6,133 bases of DNA from an uncultured bacterium (GTDB lineage Bacteria > Methylomirabilota > Methylomirabilia > Rokubacteriales > CSP1-6): positions 1 through 6,133 of the forward strand of contig CAMLFJ010000219.1 in assembly GCA_946479205.1 (NCBI GenBank). Reading direction: 5' to 3'. The first letter of the stretch is position 1. Each line of letters opens with the position of its first letter. The notes under the pieces are model-generated. The model ran no database searches, had not been told where the DNA came from, and saw nothing but the letters and a program-made list of their open reading frames with translations. Position numbers and translations under genes: made by a program. Of the stretch, positions 1 through 6,133 are shown piece after piece.

Positions 1-2
1 AG

Positions 3-563
3 ACCTGGAAGGACATGCTGAACCCCATCCACAAGGACGGCATGAGCGCCAAGCTGTCCACCTCCGGGATGCAGCACATGCAGTGGTACATGCTCCGCAA
101 GCTCTACGGCGCGGACTTCTGGCAGGAGTTCGGCAAGCTCCGCCCCCGCGGCTTCGACGCGCGGGCCCAGCTCTTCGACCGGCTCGCCAAGGGCGACGAC
201 CGCATCTGCGGGCTGGCGGAGTACGCGGGCTACACGCTCTTCAAGGAGAAGGGCGCGGACATCGAGTTCGTGGCGCCGCCGGACGGGCTGCCCGCCACCC
301 CGGCCCTCATCGGGGTCGCGAACAAGGCACCGCATCCGGAAGCGGCCAAGCTCTTCGTGGACTGGGCCCTCTCCAACCGCGGCCAGACCGTGAACCAGAC
401 CAACGCCCTGCTCATCTACGGCTCGGTGAAGAACGACGCGCCCGCGATGGCGACGGGCAAGAAGCTGACCGACTTCAAGCTGCTCTTCCCCACCGACTGG
501 GCCGACTTCCAGGCCAGCCATTCCGTCTTCGTGAAGGAGTGGAACGCGCTGATGGGGCTCTAG
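3..563 (+). CDS. ABC transporter periplasmic solute-binding protein, C-terminal part (5'-truncated by window)
   Basis: The reading frame is open from the left edge (first full codon at 3, Thr-Trp-Lys-Asp), so the ATG at 15 is internal and the true start lies outside the window. The 186 visible residues cover about the second half of a protein of the FbpA/PotD-like extracellular solute-binding family. They open with the 'TW.D.L.P' stretch typical of these proteins. Later come a 'KGADIEFVAPPDGLPATPA' segment and 'ANKAPHPEAAKLFVDWALS', the usual C-lobe pattern in which helical residues follow the ligand pocket. Its role is to capture a ligand in the periplasm and hand it to the permease encoded next. 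The tyrosine pair that binds ferric iron in FbpA is not evident: the corresponding region reads EYAGY, with single tyrosines at 222-224 and 231-233. I therefore lean towards a non-iron ligand, but this is inference. Any signal peptide would be upstream of the window. Confidence 0.88.
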   Translation, partial: TWKDMLNPIHKDGMSAKLSTSGMQHMQWYMLRKLYGADFWQEFGKLRPRGFDARAQLFDRLAKGDDRICGLAEYAGYTLFKEKGADIEFVAPPDGLPATPALIGVANKAPHPEAAKLFVDWALSNRGQTVNQTNALLIYGSVKNDAPAMATGKKLTDFKLLFPTDWADFQASHSVFVKEWNALMGL

Positions 564-568
564 AGGAG
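563..568 (+). promoter_or_regulatory. Ribosome binding site for the permease gene
   Basis: GAGGAG begins on the last base of the binding-protein stop codon and lies 8 nt before the GTG at 577. It supports that GTG as the permease start and suggests coupled translation with the upstream gene. Confidence 0.7.
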
Positions 569-576
569 CCGCCGCG

Positions 577-2247
577 GTGGCGCGCCTCGTCAGCCTCGCG
601 GTCGGGGGCGCCGCCGCGGTCCTCGTCCTCTACCCCATCTTCTTCCTGCTCCAGGCCTCCCTCAGCGTGGGCGACCCGCAGGCGCGCCCGCCCGAGGCCT
701 ACGGGCTCGACAACTTCGCCGATCTCCCGCGCTACAGCCATATCTTCGCCAACACCGTGACGGTGGCGGTGGCGGCCACCGTGATGGCCGTCCTCTTCGG
801 CTTCGTCATGGCCTGGATCCTCTCTCGCACCAACGTCCCCGGGCGCGCGGCGCTCGAGCAGCTGATGGCGCTCCCCTACTACGTCACGCCGCTCATGGGC
901 GCGCTCGCCTGGAGCCTGATCGGCTCGCCCAGCGGTGGCTTCCTGAATCAGGTCTGGCGAGCCCTGGGTGGCAACGGACACCTGATCGACATGACCACGC
1001 CGTACGGCATCGCCTGGGTCATGGCCCTCTTCGAGGGCTCGGTGGCCTTCGTCATGATCGGGGCGGTCATGAAGTCCATGGATCCCGCGCTGGAGGAGGC
1101 CTCCCAGGTGCTCGGCGCGGGCCGGCTGCGCACCATGCTGCGCATCACGCTGCCGCTCGTGCTGCCCGGCGTGCTCGGCGCGGCCATCTTCGTCTTCGCG
1201 GAGATGCTGGGCTCCTTCTCGGCCGCGCTGGTGCTGGGGCTGCCCAACCGGTTCTACGTCGTGACCACCGCCATGTACCAGCTCGTCTCCCAGTACCCGC
1301 CGCAGTTCCCCCGCGCCGCCGCCATGGGGGTCTCGCTCTTCGCGGTGATGTTCGCGATGGTCTACGTCTACCGGCGGGTGGTGAGCCGGGGCAACTACGT
1401 GACGATCACCGGCAAGGCGTTCCGCCCGCGCGTGATGAGCGTGGGCCGCCTGCGCTGGGCGCTCCTCGCGGTCTGCGCGGCCTATCTGGGCGTGGCGGTG
1501 ATCCTGCCCGTCCTCGCCCTGCTCTACGCCTCCATCCAGCGGCTCGCCACCGCCTTCCCCAAGGCCGGCAACTTCACGCTGGAGAATTACCGGACCGCGC
1601 TGTCGCTCGACGCGGTGCGCTCCGCGCTCTGGAACAGCCTGCTCCTCGGCGTGGGCACCGCCAGCCTCGGCGTGCTGATCATGGGGTTCCTCGCGTGGAT
1701 GATCTACCGCTCCCGCCTGCCCGGCGTCGGCGCCATCGAGTACGTGCTGATGTTCCCGCAGGCGGTGCCACGGCTGGTCTTCGCCTTCGGGATGCTGTGG
1801 GCGTGGCTGATCTTCCCCATCCCGGTGTACGGGACGCTCTGGCTTCTCCTCATCGCCTATCTCACCGTGTTCCTGCCGCTGGGCCTGCGCACGATCTCGG
1901 GCGTCATTCTCCAGATCGACCGCTCGCTGGAGGAAAGCGCCCAGATGTGCGGGGCGTCGTGGAGCTACCGGCTGCGCACCGTGACCATGCCGCTGCTCCG
2001 CCCCGGCCTCATCGCGGCCTGGCTGCTGCTCTTCATCGCCAGCGTGCGGGAGCTGGGCGCGTCCATCTTGTTGATGGGACCGCATTCCAAGGTCATCACC
2101 CCCGCCATCGTCGAGTCGTGGTTCTCCACCAGCACCGAGCTGACCGCCGCGATGGCGCTGCTGCAGACGCTGGCGGTCGCCATCGCGCTGGTGCTCCTCT
2201 TCACGGTGGCCCGCCGCGCGATTCAGCACCCGGGGGAGGGCGCGTGA
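577..2247 (+). CDS. ABC transporter permease, two fused permease domains (iron/thiamine/phosphonate-type)
   Basis: This 556-residue inner-membrane protein forms the translocation channel of the importer. It carries two homologous BPD_transp_1-type units in one chain, as in FbpB, SfuB and ThiP. An N-terminal membrane helix lies at about residues 8-28, and the first core of hydrophobic helices spans about 58-275. A second leading helix at about 294-319 is followed by a second core at about 350-550. Each unit has the cytoplasmic EAA loop that docks the ATPase: [10 protein letters not shown] from residue 173, continuing to ITLP, and [10 protein letters not shown] from residue 452, continuing to VTMP. 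The GTG start is chosen for its ribosome binding site and because it is followed directly by the first hydrophobic segment. The 3' end overlaps the ATPase start by 4 nt. The length is normal for fused permeases of this family. The domain assignment is firm; the substrate is unknown. Confidence 0.95.
   Translation: MARLVSLAVGGAAAVLVLYPIFFLLQASLSVGDPQARPPEAYGLDNFADLPRYSHIFANTVTVAVAATVMAVLFGFVMAWILSRTNVPGRAALEQLMALPYYVTPLMGALAWSLIGSPSGGFLNQVWRALGGNGHLIDMTTPYGIAWVMALFEGSVAFVMIGAVMKSMDPALEEASQVLGAGRLRTMLRITLPLVLPGVLGAAIFVFAEMLGSFSAALVLGLPNRFYVVTTAMYQLVSQYPPQFPRAAAMGVSLFAVMFAMVYVYRRVVSRGNYVTITGKAFRPRVMSVGRLRWALLAVCAAYLGVAVILPVLALLYASIQRLATAFPKAGNFTLENYRTALSLDAVRSALWNSLLLGVGTASLGVLIMGFLAWMIYRSRLPGVGAIEYVLMFPQAVPRLVFAFGMLWAWLIFPIPVYGTLWLLLIAYLTVFLPLGLRTISGVILQIDRSLEESAQMCGASWSYRLRTVTMPLLRPGLIAAWLLLFIASVRELGASILLMGPHSKVITPAIVESWFSTSTELTAAMALLQTLAVAIALVLLFTVARRAIQHPGEGA
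2235..2240 (+). promoter_or_regulatory. Ribosome binding site for the ATPase gene
   Basis: GGAGGG sits inside the permease 3' end, 3 nt before the GTG at 2244. That spacing is short. In-frame GTG codons at 2256 and 2259 would give looser spacings of about 15 and 18 nt, so the ATPase start could be a few codons later. Confidence 0.55.
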
Positions 2248-3359
2248 GCGCGCCGGTGGTGGGTTCGGGGCGCAAGGCGTCCATCGAGGTGCGCGACCTG
2301 GTCGTCCGCTACGGCAAGGTCCTGGCGGTGCGGGGCGTCTCCTTCACCGTGGCGGCGGGCGAGCACCTCACCCTGCTGGGGCCGTCCGGGTGCGGCAAGA
2401 CCACCACGCTCAGGGCCATCGCCGGGCTCGAGCAGCCCGAGTCGGGCGAGATCCGCATCGACGGCAGCCCGGTCTTCTCGTCGTCCCCGCGGGTGCAGGT
2501 GCCGCCCGAGAAGCGCGGGCTCTCCATGGTCTTCCAGTCCTACGCGATCTGGCCGCACATGACCGTGTTCGACAACGTGGCCTACGGGCTCCGCGTGCGG
2601 AAGCTGCCCGCCACCGAGATCGCGGAGCGGGTGCGCGGCGCGCTCGAGCTGGTGCAGATGGGCGACCTGGCCGCGCGGAGCGCGTCGAAGCTCTCCGGCG
2701 GCCAGCAGCAGCGGGTGGCCCTGGCCCGCGCCTTCGTCTTCTCGCCCTCGGTGCTCCTCTTCGACGAGCCGCTGAGCAACCTCGACGCCAAGCTCCGCGC
2801 CGAGATGCGGCTCGAGATCAAGGAGCTGCAGCGCCGCCTGGACATCACGTCGGTCTACGTGACGCACGACCTGGAAGAGGCGCTGGCCATCTCCGATCGC
2901 ATCGTGGTCATGCGCGACGGGGTGATCGAGCAGATGGGCACGCCGAACGAGATCTACGACCTGCCCCGCAACACCTTCGTCGCCGACTTCGTGGGCTCCG
3001 CCAACCTGATCCGGGGCCGCCACCGGCCCGACCTCGAGCGCGACGGCCTGGTGGCGCTCGAGACCGCCGCCGGTGACATCGTCCACGGGACCGCCTTCGG
3101 GCGGCGCGTGGGTACGGAGGCGCTGCTCTCGATCCGGACCGTCCACGTGCGGCTCTCGCGAGCACGTCCGGCCGGCGCCCTGAACGTGTGGCCCGCCACC
3201 GTGCGGCGCCGCGTGTTCCAGGGCGACTTCACCCAGTACCACGTGGACTGGAGCGGCCGCTCCCTCGTGATCCGCGAGGTCGCGACGGACCCGGTGGCCG
3301 AGGGCGAGACCGTCTTCCTCGTCGTCGAGCCGCGTCACTGCGTCCTGCTGGAGGACTAG
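2244..3359 (+). CDS. ABC transporter ATP-binding protein (FbpC/PotA-like, with TOBE-type C-terminus)
   Basis: This cytoplasmic ATPase of 371 residues powers the importer. All nucleotide-binding motifs are intact: A-loop Tyr23, Walker [10 protein letters not shown] at 46-54, Q-loop Gln98 (FQSYAIWPH), signature LSGGQ at 150-154, Walker B LLFDEP from 171, D-loop NLD at 179-181 and switch His208 (VTHD). The rest, from about residue 235 on, begins with the 'G.P.EIY..P...[11 protein letters not shown]' linker. It then continues as a beta-rich tail of about 120 residues, matching the TOBE/regulatory domain of the CUT1/FbpC/PotA group. The length is typical for that group. The GTG at 2244 gives the common 4-nt GTGA overlap with the permease stop, implying coupled translation. 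The tail has no obvious iron-sensing or other recognisable sensor motif. Family assignment is confident; the transported compound is not known. Confidence 0.96.
   Translation: MSAPVVGSGRKASIEVRDLVVRYGKVLAVRGVSFTVAAGEHLTLLGPSGCGKTTTLRAIAGLEQPESGEIRIDGSPVFSSSPRVQVPPEKRGLSMVFQSYAIWPHMTVFDNVAYGLRVRKLPATEIAERVRGALELVQMGDLAARSASKLSGGQQQRVALARAFVFSPSVLLFDEPLSNLDAKLRAEMRLEIKELQRRLDITSVYVTHDLEEALAISDRIVVMRDGVIEQMGTPNEIYDLPRNTFVADFVGSANLIRGRHRPDLERDGLVALETAAGDIVHGTAFGRRVGTEALLSIRTVHVRLSRARPAGALNVWPATVRRRVFQGDFTQYHVDWSGRSLVIREVATDPVAEGETVFLVVEPRHCVLLED
3350..3354 (+). promoter_or_regulatory. Ribosome binding site for the EthD-like gene
   Basis: GGAGG is encoded in the last codons of the ATPase gene, 7 nt before the ATG at 3362. 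This ideal spacing selects the ATG at 3362 over upstream in-frame starts that would run back into the ATPase gene. Confidence 0.8.
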
Positions 3360-3361
3360 CC

Positions 3362-4033
3362 ATGGTCAAGGCGCTCTCGTACTTCCGCCGCCGTCCCGAG
3401 CTCACCGTCGAGGCCTTCCAGGACTACTGGCGGTCGAAGCACCCCGAGGTGGTGACCCGCCTGCCCGGGATCCGCGGCTATGTGCAGTCCCACACCCTCA
3501 CCGAAGGCTACCGGAAGGGCCGGCCGCTCTATGACGGCATCGCCGAGGTGTGGTTCGAGGACACCGCGGCGATGCGCGCCCTCGCGGGCACCCCCGCGAT
3601 GCGGGCGGTCGAGGCCGACGAGGCGAAGTTCATCGACCGCTCGACCATGGGGCTCCTCATCGTGGAGGACCACGTCGTCAAGGGCGCCCCGGCCCCCGCG
3701 GGCGGCGTGAAGAACGTGGAGTTCGTCACTCGCCGGCCCGGGATGGACGTGGACGCCTTCCAGCGCTACTGGCGCGAGACCCACGGGCCGCTCGCCGCCA
3801 CCATCCCGGTGATCCGGCGCTACGTGCAGAGCCACGTGCGACGGTCGGCCTACGAGGGCGGCCGTCGCCCCGCCTGGGACGGCGTGGCCATCACGTGGTT
3901 CGACGACACCGCCGCGATGCGCGCCTCCGCGGCCAGCCCCGAGTACACGCGCGTCCGGGCCGACGAGCCGAACTTCGTCGCGCCCGACCTGCCGTTCGTC
4001 ATCACCCGCGAGCACGTGATCGTCGCGCCCTGA
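3362..4033 (+). CDS. Tandem double EthD-domain protein
   Basis: This 223-residue soluble protein has no signal peptide or membrane segment. It is built from two copies of an EthD-like dimeric alpha/beta barrel unit, residues 2-106 and 116-221, joined by a short Ala/Pro/Gly linker. Both copies share the pattern RRP...V.AFQ.YWR..H, then P.IR.YVQSH, then DG.A..WF.DTAAMRA and V.ADE..F. I count about 45 identical positions in about 105 by eye. The conserved histidines fall at residues 27 and 141. EthD proteins are usually about 100 residues and pair as dimers, so a fused pair could form the barrel within one chain. EthD itself is needed for ethyl tert-butyl ether degradation, but its chemistry is unclear, and other relatives are isomerases, decarboxylases or small-molecule binders. 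The gene starts 2 nt after the ATPase stop, so it should be co-expressed with the importer. Its catalytic role is unknown. Confidence 0.88.
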   Translation: MVKALSYFRRRPELTVEAFQDYWRSKHPEVVTRLPGIRGYVQSHTLTEGYRKGRPLYDGIAEVWFEDTAAMRALAGTPAMRAVEADEAKFIDRSTMGLLIVEDHVVKGAPAPAGGVKNVEFVTRRPGMDVDAFQRYWRETHGPLAATIPVIRRYVQSHVRRSAYEGGRRPAWDGVAITWFDDTAAMRASAASPEYTRVRADEPNFVAPDLPFVITREHVIVAP

Positions 4034-4043
4034 CCTCCTCGTC

Positions 4044-4072
4044 TTGACCCTTCCGTGAGCGTCGTCTATGCT
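4044..4072 (+). promoter_or_regulatory. Sigma70-type promoter for the dehydrogenase/oxygenase genes
   Basis: A -35 box TTGACC (4044-4049, five of six consensus bases) and a -10 box TATGCT (4067-4072, four of six) are separated by exactly 17 nt. They stand in the only real intergenic gap of the window (4034-4081). The expected transcription start, about 7 nt after the -10 box, is near 4079-4082, at or just before the ATG at 4082. No ribosome binding site precedes that ATG, so a leaderless or near-leaderless mRNA is predicted. No operator-like inverted repeat and no convincing terminator for the upstream operon were seen in the gap. Confidence 0.65.
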
Positions 4073-4081
4073 CGCGCCACG

Positions 4082-4840
4082 ATGCGGCTCCCCGGAAAAG
4101 TCGCGGTGATCACGGGCGGCGCCGCGGGCATCGGCTTCGCCTACGCGAAGCGGTTCCTCGCCGAGGGCGCGCGCGTGGTGGTGGCCGACGTCGCCGACCC
4201 GGCCGCCGCGGTGGACAACCTCGACGCGGCCGGGCGTGCCCTCGGGGTGCGCGCCGACGTGAGCGACGCGGGCTCCGTCCGCGCCATGGTCGAGGCCGCC
4301 CTGGCCCGCTTCGGCCGCGTCGACGTGCTCGTCAACAACGCGGCCGTCTTCGCCACCCTCAAGCCCCAGCCCTTCGACGAGATCCCGGAAGCGGAATGGG
4401 ACCGCGTGATGGCGGTCAACGTCAAGGGCGTCTGGAACTGCGCGCGCGCGGTGGTCCCCGCGATGCGCGCGCAGGGCGGCGGGCGCATCGTCAACGTGGC
4501 CTCCGCCATCGTCGCCAAGGGCACCGCGCTGCTCATGCACTACGTGACGTCCAAGGGCGCGGTGGTGGCGATGACCCGCGCGCTGGCCCGCGAGCTCGGA
4601 CCCGACCGGATCACCGTCAACGCGGTGGCGCCCGGCCTCATCCTGAGCGACACCGTGCAGGCCAACCCCGACATCACCGCCTTCCAGGAGACCGCGATCA
4701 TGCAGGCGCGGTCCCTGAAGCGGGACGCCTTCCCCGACGACGTGGAGGGCACGGTGGTCTTCCTGGCCTCCGACGACAGCGCCTTCATGAGCGGCCAGAC
4801 CCTCATCGTGGACGGCGGCTCGGTCTTCTCCACGCTCTAG
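4082..4840 (+). CDS. Short-chain dehydrogenase/reductase (classical SDR, probably NAD-dependent)
   Basis: This 252-residue cytoplasmic oxidoreductase has a complete classical SDR fold. The cofactor motif TGGAAGIG is at 11-18, and Asp36 at the end of the second strand normally favours NAD(H) over NADP(H). NNAA is at 85-88, and the catalytic tetrad is Asn113, Ser141, Tyr154 and Lys158 (YVTSK). The C-terminal 'GQTLIVDGG' is also present. The length is standard. The reaction should be reversible oxidation of a secondary alcohol to a ketone, or a beta-hydroxyacyl-type conversion. The sequence style, especially HYVTSKGA and FLASDDSAFMSGQTL, recalls 1-phenylethanol dehydrogenase and FabG-like enzymes, but this is from memory and does not fix the substrate. 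The ATG at 4082 is preferred over the in-frame GTG at 4055, because 4055 lies inside the promoter and would add a nine-residue non-SDR extension. The next gene follows after 3 nt. Confidence 0.95.
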   Translation: MRLPGKVAVITGGAAGIGFAYAKRFLAEGARVVVADVADPAAAVDNLDAAGRALGVRADVSDAGSVRAMVEAALARFGRVDVLVNNAAVFATLKPQPFDEIPEAEWDRVMAVNVKGVWNCARAVVPAMRAQGGGRIVNVASAIVAKGTALLMHYVTSKGAVVAMTRALARELGPDRITVNAVAPGLILSDTVQANPDITAFQETAIMQARSLKRDAFPDDVEGTVVFLASDDSAFMSGQTLIVDGGSVFSTL

Positions 4841-4843
4841 GCC

Positions 4844-5830
4844 ATGGGTTCCGTCCCCGTCATCGACCTGGCGCCCGCGCGCGCCGGCACCCGCGCGGAC
4901 CGCCTGGCGGTCGCTCACCTCATCGACGCCGCCTGCCGCGAGATCGGCTTCTTCGCCATCACCGGCCACGGGATCCCCGACGCCCTGGTGGAGGACCTCC
5001 GCGACCGCGCCCACGCCTTCTTCGCGCGACCGCTCGCGGCCAAGCTCGCCGCCCGGCACCCGGTGCCCGGCACCAACCGCGGCTATCACCCGGTGGCCGG
5101 CGAGACGCTGGCCTCCGCCAACGACGTGGTGGCGCCGCCCGATCTGAAGGAGTTCTTCCACGTGGGTCCCGTCGACGTCTCGGCCGACACCTACTACACG
5201 GGACCCGAGGGCCGGCGCCACTTCGAGCCCAACATCTGGCCCGCCGCGCCGGCCGGCTTCGAGCGCGCCGCCTCGACGTACTACCGGGCCATGGCCGGGC
5301 TGGTCGTCTCGCTCATGCGGCTCGCCGCCCTCGCCCTCGACGTCGACGAAGGCTTCTTCGACGACAAGGTGGATCGCTCCATTGGCACCATGCGGCTCAA
5401 CTACTACCCCGCCCAGGCCGCGCCGCCCGAGCCCGGCCAGCTCCGCGCCAGCGCTCACACCGACTACGGGGGCTTCACGATCCTGAGCGGCGAGGACGTG
5501 CCCGGCGGCCTCCAGGTGCGCACGCGGGACGAGCGCTGGGTCGACGTGCCGACCTCCCCCACCACCTTCGTGGTGAACATCGGCGACCTGCTCATGCGCT
5601 GGACCAACGACCGCTGGCTCTCGAACCTGCACCGCGTGGTGAACCCACCGGCCAGCGGCGCGGCCGGCGCGGCGCGCCTGTCCATCGCCTTCTTCAACCA
5701 CCCGAACTACGATGCCTTGATCGAGTGCCTGCCCTCGCAGGGCGCCGCACGCCACGCCCCGGTCCGCTCGGGCGAGTACCGCGACGTGAAGTACGCCAAG
5801 ACCGGCTTCACCGCCGCCCGGACCGGGTGA
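4844..5830 (+). CDS. 2-oxoglutarate/Fe(II)-dependent oxygenase, isopenicillin N synthase family
   Basis: This 328-residue cytoplasmic non-haem iron oxygenase has a normal length for the family. The N-terminal DIOX_N region begins 'VPVIDLAP' and includes CREIGFFAITGHGIP at 31-45 and DLKEFFHVG further on. The catalytic core holds NYYP at 186-189 and the iron-binding triad His205, Asp207 (HTDYG) and His263 (LHRVVNP). Arg278 and Ser280 (RLS), which in 2-oxoglutarate users bind the co-substrate carboxylate, are present. The expected reaction couples 2-oxoglutarate and O2 to hydroxylation, desaturation or ring formation of a small molecule. Bacterial members are widely varied and the substrate cannot be inferred. 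The ATG comes 3 nt after the dehydrogenase stop with no clear ribosome binding site, suggesting re-initiation by the same ribosomes. It is thus co-expressed with the SDR, which could oxidise the alcohol it makes; that pairing is inference. Confidence 0.95.
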   Translation: MGSVPVIDLAPARAGTRADRLAVAHLIDAACREIGFFAITGHGIPDALVEDLRDRAHAFFARPLAAKLAARHPVPGTNRGYHPVAGETLASANDVVAPPDLKEFFHVGPVDVSADTYYTGPEGRRHFEPNIWPAAPAGFERAASTYYRAMAGLVVSLMRLAALALDVDEGFFDDKVDRSIGTMRLNYYPAQAAPPEPGQLRASAHTDYGGFTILSGEDVPGGLQVRTRDERWVDVPTSPTTFVVNIGDLLMRWTNDRWLSNLHRVVNPPASGAAGAARLSIAFFNHPNYDALIECLPSQGAARHAPVRSGEYRDVKYAKTGFTAARTG

Positions 5831-6133
5831 CCGCGACCCCACTCTCGCCGCGGGCGGCCGTGGCCGTCGGTACGGCCGTCAGCGGGATGGGCGTCCTCAT
5901 CGTGCTCCTGGCCGTGGGCATCATCCCCGGCGCCGAGGCCTCGCTCGAAGCGCCCCGCTGGATGGTCGCCACCGCCGGCCTGGCATTCGTGCTCGCCGGT
6001 GCCGCGGTGATCGTGGGCTACGCGGTGGCGGGCGGCGCCGCCCCCGACGGCGACCTGCCGCCGGGCACGCCGCGGTGGGTGCGGGTCACCCAGTCTCTGC
6101 TCGGCCTCGGGATCATCGTCTCGCTCGCCGCGG
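5827..6133 (+). CDS. Hypothetical multi-pass membrane protein (3'-truncated by window)
   Basis: The frame opens at a GTG overlapping the oxygenase stop by 4 nt (GTGA) and stays open to the window edge, giving 102 residues. Hydrophobic segments lie at about 10-33, 46-68 and from 90 to the edge. The first loop carries acidic residues and a charged APRW stretch (42-45). The second loop, about 70-88, is Gly/Pro/Asp-rich and ends with a similar TPRWVR stretch (81-86). Each 'PRW' motif directly precedes a membrane helix, hinting at a repeated two-helix unit. I do not recognise a family. The ATG at codon 21 is an unlikely start because it would cut into the first helix. The overlap implies coupled translation with the oxygenase, so the protein may be part of the same pathway, or simply share the transcript. 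The remainder of the gene is outside the window. Confidence 0.7.
   Translation, partial: MTATPLSPRAAVAVGTAVSGMGVLIVLLAVGIIPGAEASLEAPRWMVATAGLAFVLAGAAVIVGYAVAGGAAPDGDLPPGTPRWVRVTQSLLGLGIIVSLAA

Noticed and set aside
475..2229. Open frame of 584 codons on the minus strand opposite the permease
   Set aside because: It is low-complexity, rich in His, Arg, Glu and Gly, and lies over a well-supported membrane protein. It is a GC-driven shadow.
1695..2243. N-terminal extension of the ATPase frame back into the permease gene
   Set aside because: The extension is Arg/Pro/Ala-rich out-of-frame permease sequence. ATPase homology starts after 2244, where a ribosome binding site and GTGA overlap occur.
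2223..3338. Open frame of 371 codons on the minus strand opposite the ATPase
   Set aside because: It is a shadow of the ATPase gene with the same antisense composition and no recognisable motif.
4031..4060. Possible terminator after the EthD-like gene
   Set aside because: No stable stem followed by a T run could be found, so transcription may read through into the SDR gene.
4055..4081. Upstream GTG start for the SDR adding nine residues
   Set aside because: The region holds the -10 box, there is no ribosome binding site before 4055, and SDR homology begins right at the ATG at 4082 (MRLPGKVAVITGG).
3356..5842. Open frame of 828 codons on the minus strand spanning three + strand genes
   Set aside because: Its translation is dominated by Gly, Arg, His, Val, Asp and Glu, as expected for the antisense of GC-rich codons. 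It shows no domain motif, and the + strand genes beneath it have complete catalytic motifs.

Overview
This is a GC-rich stretch (roughly 70% by eye) of bacterial DNA, densely packed with seven genes, all on the + strand. Only one gap between genes exceeds 15 bases. Codon third positions are almost always G or C, which also explains the very long empty reading frames on the opposite strand. The genome type fits a free-living, metabolically versatile soil or sediment bacterium, such as an uncultured Rokubacteria/Methylomirabilota-like, Tectomicrobia-like or proteobacterial lineage. That placement is a guess from gene content and style; no marker gene is present.

Region 1 (1-3359) is a complete ABC importer of the ferric-iron/thiamine/phosphonate/polyamine type, apart from the missing front of its first gene. 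It holds the C-terminal part of a periplasmic solute-binding protein, one long permease polypeptide that fuses two permease domains, and an ATPase with a C-terminal TOBE-like regulatory region. Spacings are 13 nt and a 4-nt GTGA overlap, and each downstream gene has a purine-rich ribosome binding site.

Region 2 (3362-4033) is a 223-residue protein made of two tandem EthD-like (dimeric alpha/beta barrel) units. It starts 2 nt after the ATPase stop behind a strong ribosome binding site, so it almost certainly belongs to the importer operon.

Region 3 (4034-6133) starts with a 48-nt gap carrying a good sigma70-type promoter (TTGACC, 17 nt, TATGCT). The promoter sits so close to the next ATG that the transcript should be leaderless or nearly so. 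It drives a short-chain dehydrogenase/reductase, then a 2-oxoglutarate/Fe(II) oxygenase of the isopenicillin N synthase family 3 nt later, then a membrane protein that overlaps the oxygenase by 4 nt and runs off the window.

Taken together the window looks like an uptake-and-oxidation module. An importer brings in a small, probably organic or anionic, compound. A hydroxylating oxygenase and an NAD-dependent alcohol dehydrogenase act on it or on a related compound, and an EthD-like protein is tied to the transporter. The substrate cannot be read from sequence. No RNA genes, CRISPR, insertion sequences or attachment sites were seen.
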